Positions 24,264 through 34,182 of a DNA stretch of 64,000 nucleotides are shown piece by piece. Below the pieces are notes generated by a model. That model was not told the DNA's origin and made no database searches. It saw only the letters and a program-made list of their open reading frames with translations. Source of the DNA: Flavonifractor avicola. GTDB lineage: Bacteria > Bacillota > Clostridia > Oscillospirales > Oscillospiraceae. The position numbers and the translations under genes were made by a program. How positions within the stretch are numbered: position 1 is the first letter of the stretch; every line of letters starts with the position of its first letter. The stretch is from the NCBI GenBank assembly GCA_019116915.1, contig DXAS01000126.1:1-64000 (forward strand), given 5' to 3'.

Positions 24264-24689
24264 TTAGGGCTCCAGCTTGTCCACCCGGCGCTGGTGGCGG
24301 CCACCCTCAAACTCAGTGTTGAGGAAGGCATCCAGGATCTTGTCGGCCATGTTGTTGCCGATAAGACCGCCGCCCATGGCCAGCATATTGGCATTGTTGT
24401 GCCGGCGGGTCATCTCGGCGGACAGAGGCTCGCTGCACAGGGCGCAGCGAATGCCATTCACCTTGTTGGCGGCGATGGAGATGCCGATACCGGTGGTGCA
24501 GATGACGATGCCCCGGTCACATTCGCCGGAGGCCACCGCCTCAGCCGCCGCCCGGCCGAAGTCGGGATAGTCGCAGCTGTCGGACGTGTAGCAGCCGTAA
24601 TCCTTGTAGGCCAGCTGGTGCTGGTCCAGATAGTCCATGACGTGGCGCTTGAGGGCCAGTCCTCCGTGGTCAGAACCCAGTGCGATCAT
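24264..24689 (-). CDS. rpiB: Ribose-5-phosphate isomerase B
   Basis: Predicted 141-residue RpiB/LacAB-family isomerase interconverting ribose-5-phosphate and ribulose-5-phosphate. Features are the N-terminal IALGSDHGGLALK, catalytic-Cys loop VICTTGIGISIAANK (Thr in place of the more usual Gly after Cys), RCALCSEPLSAEMTRRHNNANMLA and GGRHQRRVDKL at the end. Length is as expected (about 145). The ATG has AAGGAGGATG upstream. It follows the PHP phosphatase gene by 13 nt and is probably co-transcribed with it. Sugar-phosphate specificity could also include allose-6-phosphate. Confidence 0.95.
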   Translation of the reverse strand: MIALGSDHGGLALKRHVMDYLDQHQLAYKDYGCYTSDSCDYPDFGRAAAEAVASGECDRGIVICTTGIGISIAANKVNGIRCALCSEPLSAEMTRRHNNANMLAMGGGLIGNNMADKILDAFLNTEFEGGRHQRRVDKLEP

Positions 24690-24702
24690 AATAACATCCT
24701 CC

Positions 24703-25494
24703 TTACAGTGTGTGGAACACAGGTTTGCGCTTCTCGTAGGTGGCCAGATAGCGGAAGCCCGCCTCCGCCAGCAGCTGGCAGGCCTGCTCACAGCCCTTGC
24801 CCACCCCGTCAGTGGTGTGTGCGTCAGAGCCGATGGTAACAATCTCGCCGCCGCAGGCCTTGAACTGCTTGAGTACCGGCAGCCACTCCTTCAGAGTGCG
24901 GCCCCGCCAGGTGTTGATCTCAATGCCCCGGCCACGCTCCGCCGCCGCACGGAAGATACCGTCCAGCACATCGTGGTAGCGGTCCAGGGAGATGGGGTGA
25001 TCCATGTAGCGCAGGGGGTAGATGATGTGGCTGAGCACGTCGTAGAAATCGGTGACTGCCAGCTTTGCCATGGAAGAGAAGTAGTCATCCAGGGCGGCGT
25101 AGCAGGCAGCGGGATCGGGGTAGTCCACATAGTAGAAATCGGTGCCACCCTTTTCAGGGCAGAGATTATGGATGGAACCCAGTACGAAATCCAACTCGGG
25201 ACGGTCCAGGATGGCGCGGCTGACTTCCGGATTCAAGTGGGCCATGCCGAACTCCAGGCCCAGGCGGATGGTCAGCTTGCCGGCGTAACGGGGAGCCACG
25301 GCGGCGTATTGCTCCAAGGCGGGGGGCCAGTCGTAGTGGTCTACCGGCTCTCCGTAGAGCTCCAGCAGGTCGCAGTGATCAGTGATACACAGCTCATTCA
25401 GTCCCGCAGCCACAGCGGCATCGGCCATATCGGCCAGGGGAACGCTGCCGTCGGGGGAAAGCTTGGTGTGGGTGTGATAGTCGGTCAGGTACAT
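24703..25494 (-). CDS. PHP-domain histidinol-phosphatase family protein
   Basis: Predicted 263-residue HisK/HisJ-type phosphoesterase. The PHP metal ligands appear in order: DYHTHTKLSPDG, CITDHCDLLE, LGLEFGMAH, GSIHNL, DVLSHIIYP and IGSDAHTTDGVG. These enzymes dephosphorylate histidinol phosphate in histidine synthesis, but many homologues outside his operons act on other phosphates. No his genes are nearby and the neighbour is rpiB, so assignment to histidine synthesis is not supported by context. The ATG at 25492-25494 has GGAGG 9 nt upstream; the longer in-frame extension enters the palindromic element and is rejected. Confidence 0.88.
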   Translation of the reverse strand: MYLTDYHTHTKLSPDGSVPLADMADAAVAAGLNELCITDHCDLLELYGEPVDHYDWPPALEQYAAVAPRYAGKLTIRLGLEFGMAHLNPEVSRAILDRPELDFVLGSIHNLCPEKGGTDFYYVDYPDPAACYAALDDYFSSMAKLAVTDFYDVLSHIIYPLRYMDHPISLDRYHDVLDGIFRAAAERGRGIEINTWRGRTLKEWLPVLKQFKACGGEIVTIGSDAHTTDGVGKGCEQACQLLAEAGFRYLATYEKRKPVFHTL

Positions 25495-25530
25495 AATTGA
25501 ATTGCCTCCAGAGCAGCAATGTGAAAATCC

Positions 25531-25664
25531 ATGTTTGGGGGAATTCATTTCTCCCAAACATACCACGACCCGCGCCACAGGGCGCGAAACCGGGGGTATC
25601 AAATCCGCTGTGCCGCTTGCGGCGCGGCGGATTTGTATCCAGGGGGTATGGGATACCCCCTGGA
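25531..25664. repeat. Cluster of four palindromes in an intergenic region
   Basis: The 177-bp gap between the PMT gene and the PHP gene is largely four inverted repeats. They are 25531-25561 (9-bp arms ATGTTTGGG, 13-nt loop); 25571-25586 (CGCGCC / GGCGCG); 25601-25634 (15-bp stem including two G-T pairs, loop CTTG); and 25638-25664 (12-bp perfect stem, loop GGG). The third is also flanked by near-inverted GGTATC and GTATCC. Only the last could help end the PMT transcript and none has a U-tract. This resembles a REP/BIME-like mobile palindromic element or a structured RNA. No copy of the whole cluster was noticed elsewhere in the window. Confidence 0.55.
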
Positions 25665-25671
25665 CTGGCAT

Positions 25672-27789
25672 TTAGAAGGGCCAGGCGGGGAACCACTTCA
25701 GAATGCAGGTTCCATACCAGCTGGGATAGGTAATGCCCACCAGCGCTGGGTAAAACAGCGCATACAGCGCCGCTGCGCCGCCGGTGACAGCATACATGGC
25801 CGGTTTCCAACGGACCATCTCTTCCTTCTTGGACAGGGTGTAGAACACATAGCACAGAGCCAGGATGAGGAAGAGCACCGAGGGGAAGTAGTGGTAGGCG
25901 AAGGTGATACGGCCAATGAAGAACCAGGGCACCAGCTGGGCCAGATAGCCGATGAGAATAAACAATGCAATGGGAGAGGATTGCCGGAAGGTGCGGCTGA
26001 CAAACCAGCCCAGGAGCAGATAGAGGGCCAGCAGGGCCACAATGAGCACCAGGCAGAGCAGTCGGGTCTGGGTATCGGTCTCCGGGTCAAAAACGCCGGT
26101 GACCCAGGCAGCGGAGGCTGCTCCGCCCAGCCCAGAGAGACCAAAGAAGGTCAGCTTGGCCCACAGGGGGCGGAAAGCCTGGGCGGCGCACACCAGTATG
26201 GACACCAGGCCGCCCCAACAGACCACAGGATTGAGGAAGGCGGCAAAGCGGGTAGTGACTCCGGCCACGGAGTTGTCCATGTAGTACAGGATGGGCCGGG
26301 CATTGACCAGCCACTCGTACCACCGGGAGGAGTAGGGGTGGGAGGAGGTGACGCCGTTGTGGTAGGAGAGCATATATTTCTGGTTCTCCCACATCTCGCT
26401 GAGCAGGTTCCCCAGGGACAGGTCCCCGGAGGCCGCGGCGTAGGGCAGGTAGGACAGAACATAGATGATGGCGGGAATGACCGCAAAGACCAGCACCGAG
26501 AAGGCCAGGATCTTCACCGTCCAGCCTGTCCGCTCCTGGCGGGATTCTTCCGGCCATCGGCGCAGCTTGACCACCAGACCGATAAAGTAGAGGGCCACCA
26601 GTCCGGTGCAGCCGTAGATCACCGTCCACTTGGAGGCAGCACCGATGCCCCAGAACAGCCCCGACAGGAAGAGGGGCAGGGCGCACTGCTTGAAGGAGGC
26701 ACCGTCAGGCTGGGTCAGGTACCGGTACAGGAAGTAGTACATCAGCAGGATGAAGAAAAAAGCGTAGGTATCGATGGTGGCCAGCCTGGTCTGAGTCAGG
26801 TGCATGAAGTCCACTGCCAGCAAAATGGTGCCGCAGGTGGCAATGGAGGTACGGCCAAAGAGGTTTTTCAAAAACAGATAGAGCAGAGGGATCATGGCGA
26901 CCCCGAAGAGGGTACCCATGAACCGCCAGCCGAAGGGGGTCATGCCGAACAGGGCGATGCCCACGCTCATAATAAGCTTGCCCAGGGGTGGGTGGGAAAT
27001 CTCATAGGGTTCCACACCCCGCAGATGCTCATAGGCGGTGCGGGGGTGGTAGATCTCATCAAAATAGGCGGAGTTCTCAAAGGAGATGGACTCCGGCACC
27101 GTGTCCGCCTCGTCAAAGAGGGGGTTGGTGCTGTCGCTGAGCCAGATGCGGTTGCCGTTTTCATCGAAGAGGGCCAGCTCGTCCAGTTCCAGCAGGCCCT
27201 TGTTGGCTTGGCCGGTAATCCGGATATAGCGGATATACTGGGGGTTGTCAAAGGTGATTTCGTTCCACTTGAACAGCTGGTTGTAGTTCTGGGTCATGGC
27301 ATAGCTGGCGCCGTAGCCGGTGCCGTCAGCCCAGTAGTACCCGGTGATCTCGTCAGGATCGTCGGCATTGTCCTTCCGCTGCCACAGGGACAGCCAGTTT
27401 ACCCCGTCGGAGGAGATCTCCACCTGATATTTGCCGGTGCCCAGGCCGCAGAAATACCACAGCTTGGAGGCCAGGTATTCCTCCGAAAATGCGAAGGTGG
27501 CGGATTTTTCATCGCCGAAGTCCCAGGGGTTTTGAGGGGCGGTGGTGGAGCCCAGGTTAAAGAAGGCGGTGACGGCATAGGCAATGGTGATCAGTACCAT
27601 GGGGATGGCGTCCTTTTTCACCAGGGGATGCCGCCGTCCGGCAAAGGTAAAGGGCCTCTTTTCCGGCAGAGGGGCCAGCTGCTGGGCCAGAGGGGCCCGC
27701 ATGGTCTGGGCGTACCACAGAAAGAAACCCAGCAGCGCCGCGATGGTCAGAATGGGAAAGAGATATACAAGGTATTGAACGGGTCCCAT
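25672..27789 (-). CDS. PMT-family (GT39-like) membrane glycosyltransferase with inserted discoidin-like domain
   Basis: Predicted 705-residue polytopic membrane protein. TM1 (about 5-27) and TM2 (about 62-80) are followed by an extracytoplasmic domain (about 85-215) with the F5/8-type C (discoidin) look: WDFGDEKSATF, YQVEISSDGVNWLSLW, YIRYIRITG, LLELDELALFDENG. The catalytic Asp-Glu pair of the GT-C fold is in FDEIYHPRTAYE (Asp244, Glu245), then HPPLGKLIM and about ten more TMs to the C-terminus. Protein O-mannosyltransferases transfer a sugar from a polyprenyl phosphate to Ser/Thr of exported proteins. Whether this one modifies proteins or cell-wall polymers is unknown. The ATG follows GAGGTG at 5 nt. 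Confidence 0.87.
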   Translation of the reverse strand: MGPVQYLVYLFPILTIAALLGFFLWYAQTMRAPLAQQLAPLPEKRPFTFAGRRHPLVKKDAIPMVLITIAYAVTAFFNLGSTTAPQNPWDFGDEKSATFAFSEEYLASKLWYFCGLGTGKYQVEISSDGVNWLSLWQRKDNADDPDEITGYYWADGTGYGASYAMTQNYNQLFKWNEITFDNPQYIRYIRITGQANKGLLELDELALFDENGNRIWLSDSTNPLFDEADTVPESISFENSAYFDEIYHPRTAYEHLRGVEPYEISHPPLGKLIMSVGIALFGMTPFGWRFMGTLFGVAMIPLLYLFLKNLFGRTSIATCGTILLAVDFMHLTQTRLATIDTYAFFFILLMYYFLYRYLTQPDGASFKQCALPLFLSGLFWGIGAASKWTVIYGCTGLVALYFIGLVVKLRRWPEESRQERTGWTVKILAFSVLVFAVIPAIIYVLSYLPYAAASGDLSLGNLLSEMWENQKYMLSYHNGVTSSHPYSSRWYEWLVNARPILYYMDNSVAGVTTRFAAFLNPVVCWGGLVSILVCAAQAFRPLWAKLTFFGLSGLGGAASAAWVTGVFDPETDTQTRLLCLVLIVALLALYLLLGWFVSRTFRQSSPIALFILIGYLAQLVPWFFIGRITFAYHYFPSVLFLILALCYVFYTLSKKEEMVRWKPAMYAVTGGAAALYALFYPALVGITYPSWYGTCILKWFPAWPF

Positions 27790-27805
27790 AGGAGCACCTC
27801 ACAGA

Positions 27806-27840
27806 CAAAATAAGAGGACGAGTATGCTATACTCGTCCTC
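27806..27840 (-). terminator. Terminator of dnaJ (end of heat-shock operon)
   Basis: Perfect 12-bp stem GAGGACGAGTAT / ATACTCGTCCTC with a 3-nt loop, followed by TTATTTTG on the minus strand. It lies just past the dnaJ stop and before the PMT gene. Confidence 0.88.
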
Positions 27841-27845
27841 CTATT

Positions 27846-29009
27846 TTATTTCTTCTTCTTGCGTTTGTCAAAGAAAGATTTCACGCCGTCCGCCGGACTG
27901 GGTGGAATCTCGCCCATGGCTTCGCCATAGGCACGCAACGCCTCCTTCTGTTCACGGGTCAGGTTGGTGGGAACCTGCACACTGACAGTGACGTACTGAT
28001 CGCCCCGGCCCCGTCCGTTGACCGAGGGAATGCCCTTGCCCCGCAGGCGGAAGGTGGTGCCCGGCTGGGTCCCGGCGGGCAGGTTCCACTTCACCTTGCC
28101 GTCGATGGTTGGAATTTCCAGCTCGGCGCCCAGGGTGGCCTGCAGGAAGGTCACCGGGTGCTCCAGGAACACCGAGGTGCCGTCCCGCTTGAAGAACTCG
28201 TGGGGACGGACGGTGACGCTGATGAGCAGGTCGCCGGCGGGACCGCCGTTGCGGCCCGCACCGCCCTGGCCCCGGAGGGAGACGGCCTGACCGTTGTCGA
28301 TACCGGCAGGGATGCTGACGGTGATCTTGCGCTGCTTGCGCACATTGCCGGTGCCGCCGCAGTCCTTACAGGGCTGGTGGATGATCTTGCCCTTGCCGCC
28401 GCACTTGGGGCAGGTGGTGGTGGTGGCGAAGGTAAAGGCGCCGCCGCCCCGCTGGATGCGGATGGTGCCGCTGCCGTGGCAGTCGGGGCAGACCTCCGCC
28501 GTGGTGCCGGGGGCGCAGCCGGTCCCCTTACAGGTGTCGCAGCTCTCGGTGCGGTTGAGGGTGATCTCCTTCTCGCAGCCGAAGGCGGCCTCCTCAAAGC
28601 TGATGGTGACCGAGGCCCGCAGGGTCTCGCCCTTCATGGGCCCGTTGTTCCGGCGGCTGGAACTGCCTCCGCCGAAGCCGCCGCCGAAGAAGGAGCCGAA
28701 AATATCGCCCAGGTCGATATCGCCCATATCGAAGCCGCCGAAGCCGCCGCCGTTGAAGCCGCCGGCCCCAAAGTTGGGGTCTACGCCGGCGTGGCCGAAC
28801 TGGTCGTACTTGGCCCGCTTCTCCTTGTCGGAGAGGACCTCATAGGCCTCGTTGACCTCCTTGAACTTGGCCTCGGCGTCCTTGTCGCCGGGGTTCAGGT
28901 CGGGGTGGTATTTCTTGGCCAGCTTCCGGTAGGCCTTTTTCAGCTCGTCGTCGCTGGCGGTCTTGGCGACGCCCAGGACTTCATAATAATCTCGTTTCTG
29001 TTCAGGCAT
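27846..29009 (-). CDS. dnaJ: Chaperone protein DnaJ (Hsp40)
   Basis: Predicted 387-residue type A J-protein that delivers unfolded clients to DnaK and stimulates its ATPase. The J domain (about 1-70) has the HPD motif in KKYHPDLNPGDKD. A Gly/Phe-rich region (about 80-130) precedes the zinc region with four CxxCxG-type repeats (CDTCKGTGCAPG, CPDCHGSGTI, CPKCGGKGKI, CKDCGGTGNV). Two C-terminal client-binding domains follow, and a Lys-rich tail ends the protein. It is the last gene of hrcA-grpE-dnaK-dnaJ, controlled from the CIRCE promoter at 32.7 kb, with a 139-nt gap after dnaK. Confidence 0.98.
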   Translation of the reverse strand: MPEQKRDYYEVLGVAKTASDDELKKAYRKLAKKYHPDLNPGDKDAEAKFKEVNEAYEVLSDKEKRAKYDQFGHAGVDPNFGAGGFNGGGFGGFDMGDIDLGDIFGSFFGGGFGGGSSSRRNNGPMKGETLRASVTISFEEAAFGCEKEITLNRTESCDTCKGTGCAPGTTAEVCPDCHGSGTIRIQRGGGAFTFATTTTCPKCGGKGKIIHQPCKDCGGTGNVRKQRKITVSIPAGIDNGQAVSLRGQGGAGRNGGPAGDLLISVTVRPHEFFKRDGTSVFLEHPVTFLQATLGAELEIPTIDGKVKWNLPAGTQPGTTFRLRGKGIPSVNGRGRGDQYVTVSVQVPTNLTREQKEALRAYGEAMGEIPPSPADGVKSFFDKRKKKK

Positions 29010-29148
29010 TGGTGTTCACCTCTGTTTCAAAGTGGAGCGGGGAGAGTGAAGCGTGGGAAAACAGCCCTCCACGATCCACCGTATGGAAGAAAACGCAACG
29101 GAGCGCAGGCGGGGGACAAGCCCCCGCCCGCGGCATTTCGCTGTGTGA
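29010..29148 (-). other. dnaK-dnaJ intergenic region with GC-rich hairpin
   Basis: The 139-nt gap holds GCGGGGGCTTGTCCCCCGC (minus strand) shortly after the dnaK stop, followed by a CTGCGCTCCG stretch rather than a T-run. It may be a processing site or partial attenuator that sets lower dnaJ than dnaK expression. No gene or clear promoter was seen. Confidence 0.4.
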
Positions 29149-31011
<1,863 letters not shown>

Positions 31012-31084
31012 AATCAATTCCTCCAATATATCGTAAATTGTTTTTCAACTTGGGAATGTCAGCGCACATTGTGTGCCTGAACGG

Positions 31085-31624
31085 TCAGTTGGCAACCTTG
31101 ACCATGGCAAAGCGGATCACCTTGTCTCCGCTGCGGAAGCCGGACTGGAATACCTCGACAATGGTGTTCTCGCCGGCGTTCTCATCCTCCACGTGCATCA
31201 CTGCATTGTGGAGGTTGGGGTCAAAGGTCTGACCCAGGGCGGGGATCTCTTCGATGCCCAGCTTGGAGAGGACCTCCTTCAGCTGGGTCATGGTCATCTC
31301 CACGCCCTTCTTATAGGCCTCATCGGCGGTCTCCTGCTTGAGGGCCCGCTCCAGGTTATCGTACACCGGCAGGAAGGCGGCGGCGGTCTCCGCCTTGGAA
31401 TCGGCCCAGGCCGATTCCTTTTCCTTCTGACTGCGGCGGCGGTAGTTGTCATACTCGGCGGCCAGGCGGAGGAACTTGTCCTCCTGGTCGGTGAGGTTCT
31501 GCTTCAGGGCCTCCAGCTCCTCCAGCAGGGGATTGGGGGCTTCCTCCGCAGCCTCGGGGGCGGCGGTGGGAGTGGTCTGCTCCTCAGGGGTGACCTCTTC
31601 GGGCTGTTTCTCTTTCTTACTCAT
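31085..31624 (-). CDS. grpE: Nucleotide exchange factor GrpE
   Basis: Predicted 179-residue co-chaperone that releases ADP from DnaK. A low-complexity Glu/Pro/Thr-rich N-terminus (about 1-40) precedes the long dimerisation coiled coil (LLEELEALKQNLTDQEDKFL, then LAAEYDNYRRRSQKEKESA) and the beta-domain with FDPNLHNAVMHVEDENAGE and VFQSGFRSGDKVIRFAMVKV. Length is within family range. The start is uncertain: the ATG at 31622-31624 is 13 nt from GGAG, while a GTG at 31631-31633 is only 4 nt from it. Either choice changes three N-terminal residues. Confidence 0.96.
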   Translation of the reverse strand: MSKKEKQPEEVTPEEQTTPTAAPEAAEEAPNPLLEELEALKQNLTDQEDKFLRLAAEYDNYRRRSQKEKESAWADSKAETAAAFLPVYDNLERALKQETADEAYKKGVEMTMTQLKEVLSKLGIEEIPALGQTFDPNLHNAVMHVEDENAGENTIVEVFQSGFRSGDKVIRFAMVKVAN

Positions 31625-31640
31625 GGGATGCACTCATCTC

Positions 31641-32693
31641 CTATTTATGATCGTCGCTGCCGCCCGGCAGCTCGCCGTGTCCGAACAGCCGGGATAAACC
31701 CTCGGCCAGATAGGAAAGGCGGGCGGTGATTTTGGCGTAATCCATACGGGTGGGACCAACCACGCCGATGACGCCCCGCATCCCTTCGCCGATATCGTAG
31801 CTGGCCACCACTACGCTGGTGTCCTTCAGTGCGTCGGCCACATTTTCCGGGCCGATGAGGATCTTCATGGCGGCGTCCTTGGGGACGGGGAAACGGGCGG
31901 GATCGGCGTCCTCGGAGAGGTAGCTCAGCAGAGGCTGGGCCCGCTCCAAAGAGCGGTACTCAGGCAGCTCCAGCAGATGGGCGATGCCCGAGGTGTGGAC
32001 GGTGCGCCGCTCCAGGCTCTCCAGCACTTCCATCGCGAAGGAGACAACCAAGGAGATGAGCCCGTAGGCCTCTCCGGCGGCGTGCTGGGCCACCCGCATC
32101 AGCTCCGGCGTAATCTCATCCAGAGGCAGGCCGGTAAAGGTGGCGTTGAGCAGGGTGTTGAGCATTTGCAGCTGAGCCTCCGTCAAATCGGAGGGCAGCC
32201 GGATCAGCCGGTTGCGCACCACATTGGTGTCGGTCATTACCACGATGATAAAGGCGTTGTGCTCCACCATCAGAAGGTCAAACCGGCGGATCGTCACCCG
32301 GCTCATGCCGGAGGACAGAGCAAAGGCGGGGTAGTTGGTCAACTGAGACACCACCCGGCCGGCCTGGTCCAGCACCCGGTCCAGCTCCTGCATCTTCATC
32401 CGCAGGGCCTGGTTGATGCGCTCGGTCTCCTGAAGGGAGAGCTTGTGCTCCTCCATCAGTTCGTTGACGTAGAACCGATACCCCTTGGGAGAGGGGATGC
32501 GTCCGGCGGAGGTATGGGGCTTTTCCAGCAGTCCCAGAGATTCCAGATCCGCCATCTCGTTTCGGATGGTGGCGGAAGAGATCTCCATGCCGATGGAAGA
32601 GGCAATGGCCTTGGAACCCACCGGCTCCGCCGACTGGATGTAACTTTCGATGATGGCGCGCAGGATTCGTTTTTTGCGTTCGGTTAAATCCAT
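31641..32693 (-). CDS. hrcA: Heat-inducible transcription repressor HrcA
   Basis: Predicted 350-residue repressor of class I heat-shock genes that binds CIRCE. The N-terminal winged helix (about 1-75) contains RKKRILRAIIESYIQSAEPVG and ISSATIRNEMADLESLGLL. A GAF-like and dimerisation region follows, with FALSSGMSRVTIRRFDLL, and the C-terminal IGVVGPTRMDYAKITARLSYLAE is typical. The ATG at 32691-32693 has GAGGTG 6 nt upstream. It is the first gene of the hrcA-grpE-dnaK-dnaJ operon; the CIRCE site lies 22 nt upstream of its start codon, so it represses its own operon. Confidence 0.98.
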   Translation of the reverse strand: MDLTERKKRILRAIIESYIQSAEPVGSKAIASSIGMEISSATIRNEMADLESLGLLEKPHTSAGRIPSPKGYRFYVNELMEEHKLSLQETERINQALRMKMQELDRVLDQAGRVVSQLTNYPAFALSSGMSRVTIRRFDLLMVEHNAFIIVVMTDTNVVRNRLIRLPSDLTEAQLQMLNTLLNATFTGLPLDEITPELMRVAQHAAGEAYGLISLVVSFAMEVLESLERRTVHTSGIAHLLELPEYRSLERAQPLLSYLSEDADPARFPVPKDAAMKILIGPENVADALKDTSVVVASYDIGEGMRGVIGVVGPTRMDYAKITARLSYLAEGLSRLFGHGELPGGSDDHK

Positions 32694-32714
32694 AGCGGCC
32701 ACCTCACTTTTGAT

Positions 32715-32741
32715 TTAGCACTCATACTACCTGAGTGCTAA
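32715..32741 (-). promoter_or_regulatory. CIRCE operator (HrcA binding site)
   Basis: TTAGCACTC, 9-nt spacer, GAGTGCTAA: a perfect match to the CIRCE inverted repeat. It lies immediately downstream of the -10 box at 32746 and should block transcription of the heat-shock operon when HrcA is active. Confidence 0.98.
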
Positions 32742-32745
32742 AGAT

Positions 32746-32774
32746 AATGTAGCACCGTCCGCCGGAAAAGTCAA
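32746..32774 (-). promoter_or_regulatory. Sigma-A promoter of the heat-shock operon
   Basis: On the minus strand TTGACT, 17-bp spacer, TACATT, with CIRCE beginning 4 bp downstream of the -10 box. Confidence 0.9.
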
Positions 32775-32847
32775 TAGGCAGGGTTGTAAATTAAATGTGA
32801 ACGAAGAAAAGATAGCAGACGGGCACTCTGAATGCAAATCAGAGCGG

Positions 32848-32876
32848 TTGACGCGGGAGCCGTTCAATGGTATTCT
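32848..32876 (+). promoter_or_regulatory. Sigma-A promoter of the GNAT gene
   Basis: TTGACG, 17-bp spacer, TATTCT, 42 nt before the GTG start. It diverges from the heat-shock promoter about 75 bp away. Confidence 0.7.
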
Positions 32877-32918
32877 ATCCAATAAGGAACAATATTTGCA
32901 AACAGGAGGGGTGTCTCT

Positions 32919-33386
32919 GTGGACGGAACGGTGCCCGTGGAGATCATTGACTACGAGGAGCGCTACAAACAGGATCTGGAGGACATCTCTCTGCCCTGGC
33001 TGCTGGAGTATGACCTGCTGGAGCCGGTAGACCTGGAGATGCTGGCCGATCCGCACCGCTTTATCGCCGGGGGCGGCCGTGTGCTGCTGGCCCGCTGCGG
33101 TCAGGAGATTGTGGGCATGGTCATGCTGGAGCTTCAGGGCGACGGTGTGTGCGAGGCACTGAAGTTCGGCGTCAAAGAGGAGTACCGGGAGCGGGGCATT
33201 GGCACCGCCCTGATGGAGGCGGTGATCCAGGCCGCCCGGGACGCGGGACAAAAGACCATCGTGATCACCTCCAACCACAAGCTGAAGGCTGCCCTGCGGA
33301 TCTATGAGAAGCTGGGATTTGAATACGTCACGTATTCTGACAAGTGGTTTCAACTGTCCGATATTAGAATGGAACGGGAATTATAA
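32919..33386 (+). CDS. GNAT-family N-acetyltransferase
   Basis: Predicted 155-residue acetyltransferase of unknown acceptor. The acetyl-CoA binding loop is KEEYRERGIGTALMEAVI (R/Q-x-x-G-x-G/A motif), preceded by beta-strands VGMVMLEL and EALKFGV, and followed by AALRIYEKLGFEYV, the usual motif B end. The start is a GTG at 32919 with AGGAGGG 9 nt upstream; no ATG fits. Single gene with its own promoter and terminator. The C-terminal half is better conserved than the N-terminal acceptor-binding part, so the substrate cannot be guessed. Confidence 0.88.
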   Translation: MDGTVPVEIIDYEERYKQDLEDISLPWLLEYDLLEPVDLEMLADPHRFIAGGGRVLLARCGQEIVGMVMLELQGDGVCEALKFGVKEEYRERGIGTALMEAVIQAARDAGQKTIVITSNHKLKAALRIYEKLGFEYVTYSDKWFQLSDIRMEREL

Positions 33387-33387
33387 G

Positions 33388-33417
33388 AAAAGGACGCGCC
33401 GCAGGCGCGTCCTTTTT
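33388..33417. terminator. Bidirectional terminator between the GNAT and MBL genes
   Basis: AAAAGGACGCGCC / GGCGCGTCCTTTTT around loop GCA, with A and T tracts on both sides. Confidence 0.92.
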
Positions 33418-33420
33418 GAT

Positions 33421-34182
33421 TCAGTCGGCAAATTCATACACCGCTCCGGCGGTGAGGTGGTGAAGCCTGTCGCCCAGTTCCTCCTCCAGCAGGGCGTAGG
33501 CGGGATCTCCGGTGCAGTGGCCGGTGTAGATATCCTGTACCTTTAAATCATCCCGCAGGGCGGCGGCGATGGATCGTACCTTCTCCGGGGTAGGGCCCAG
33601 GGTGGTAACACCCTCCTTGCCCATCAGATGGAAGCCCCCCAATACCGCACGGATGGGGGTGCTGGGGAACTGTTCGGAGAGCTGTGTGAGAATCTTCACC
33701 ACTCCAGCGTGGCAGCAGGAGTTGAGGACCACCAGACCTTCGGAGGTCTCAGCCACCAGGGACTGCTCATGCTTCACCTGGTCGGGGATCAGGTGGAGGC
33801 CCTCCGCCAGATCCCGGGGTCCCTCCGCCAGGTCAAAGCGCTTCTCGTGCCGGCAGAACATCCCCATGTTGACACCGATGTACTCCTTTTCCGCCCAGGT
33901 CTCCGGGTCGGTGATCCGGGGACGGGCGTAGACGGAGGCGGAAGGATTAACGGCAAAAAAGGCGTTGAAGCCGTCGGCGTGGTCATAGTGTCCGTGGGAC
34001 AGAGCGGCTTTGTCCACCTTGGACAGATCCACCCCCAGCTTGGCGGCGTTGTACACCACCGCGCCGCACTCTCCGGCATCCAGCAGGTAGCGGCCGCCCC
34101 GGTATTCTACATAAAAGGACAGGCCATGCTCGGGAATCAGTCCATCCTGGGCGGAGTTTTCCATCAGAACGGTGATCTTCAT
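33421..34182 (-). CDS. MBL-fold metallo-hydrolase (MptD-like / RFA-P synthase-like group)
   Basis: Predicted 253-residue cytoplasmic MBL-fold protein. The metal motif is ALSHGHYDHADG, followed by NSCCHAGVV and TGHCTGD near the C-terminus. The N-terminal ITVLMENSAQDGLIPEHGLSFYVEY matches the group often annotated as 7,8-dihydropterin-6-yl-methyl-4-(beta-D-ribofuranosyl)aminobenzene-5'-phosphate synthase-like; that name comes from archaeal enzymes, and the bacterial function is unproven. It overlaps the MATE gene upstream by 4 nt (ATGA), so it is in the cysteine-desulfurase / MATE operon. Substrate unknown. Confidence 0.85.
   Translation of the reverse strand: MKITVLMENSAQDGLIPEHGLSFYVEYRGGRYLLDAGECGAVVYNAAKLGVDLSKVDKAALSHGHYDHADGFNAFFAVNPSASVYARPRITDPETWAEKEYIGVNMGMFCRHEKRFDLAEGPRDLAEGLHLIPDQVKHEQSLVAETSEGLVVLNSCCHAGVVKILTQLSEQFPSTPIRAVLGGFHLMGKEGVTTLGPTPEKVRSIAAALRDDLKVQDIYTGHCTGDPAYALLEEELGDRLHHLTAGAVYEFAD

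Noticed and set aside
25531..27813. Antisense open frame of 760 codons opposite the PMT gene
   Set aside because: The frame crosses the palindrome cluster and mirrors a certain membrane-protein gene.
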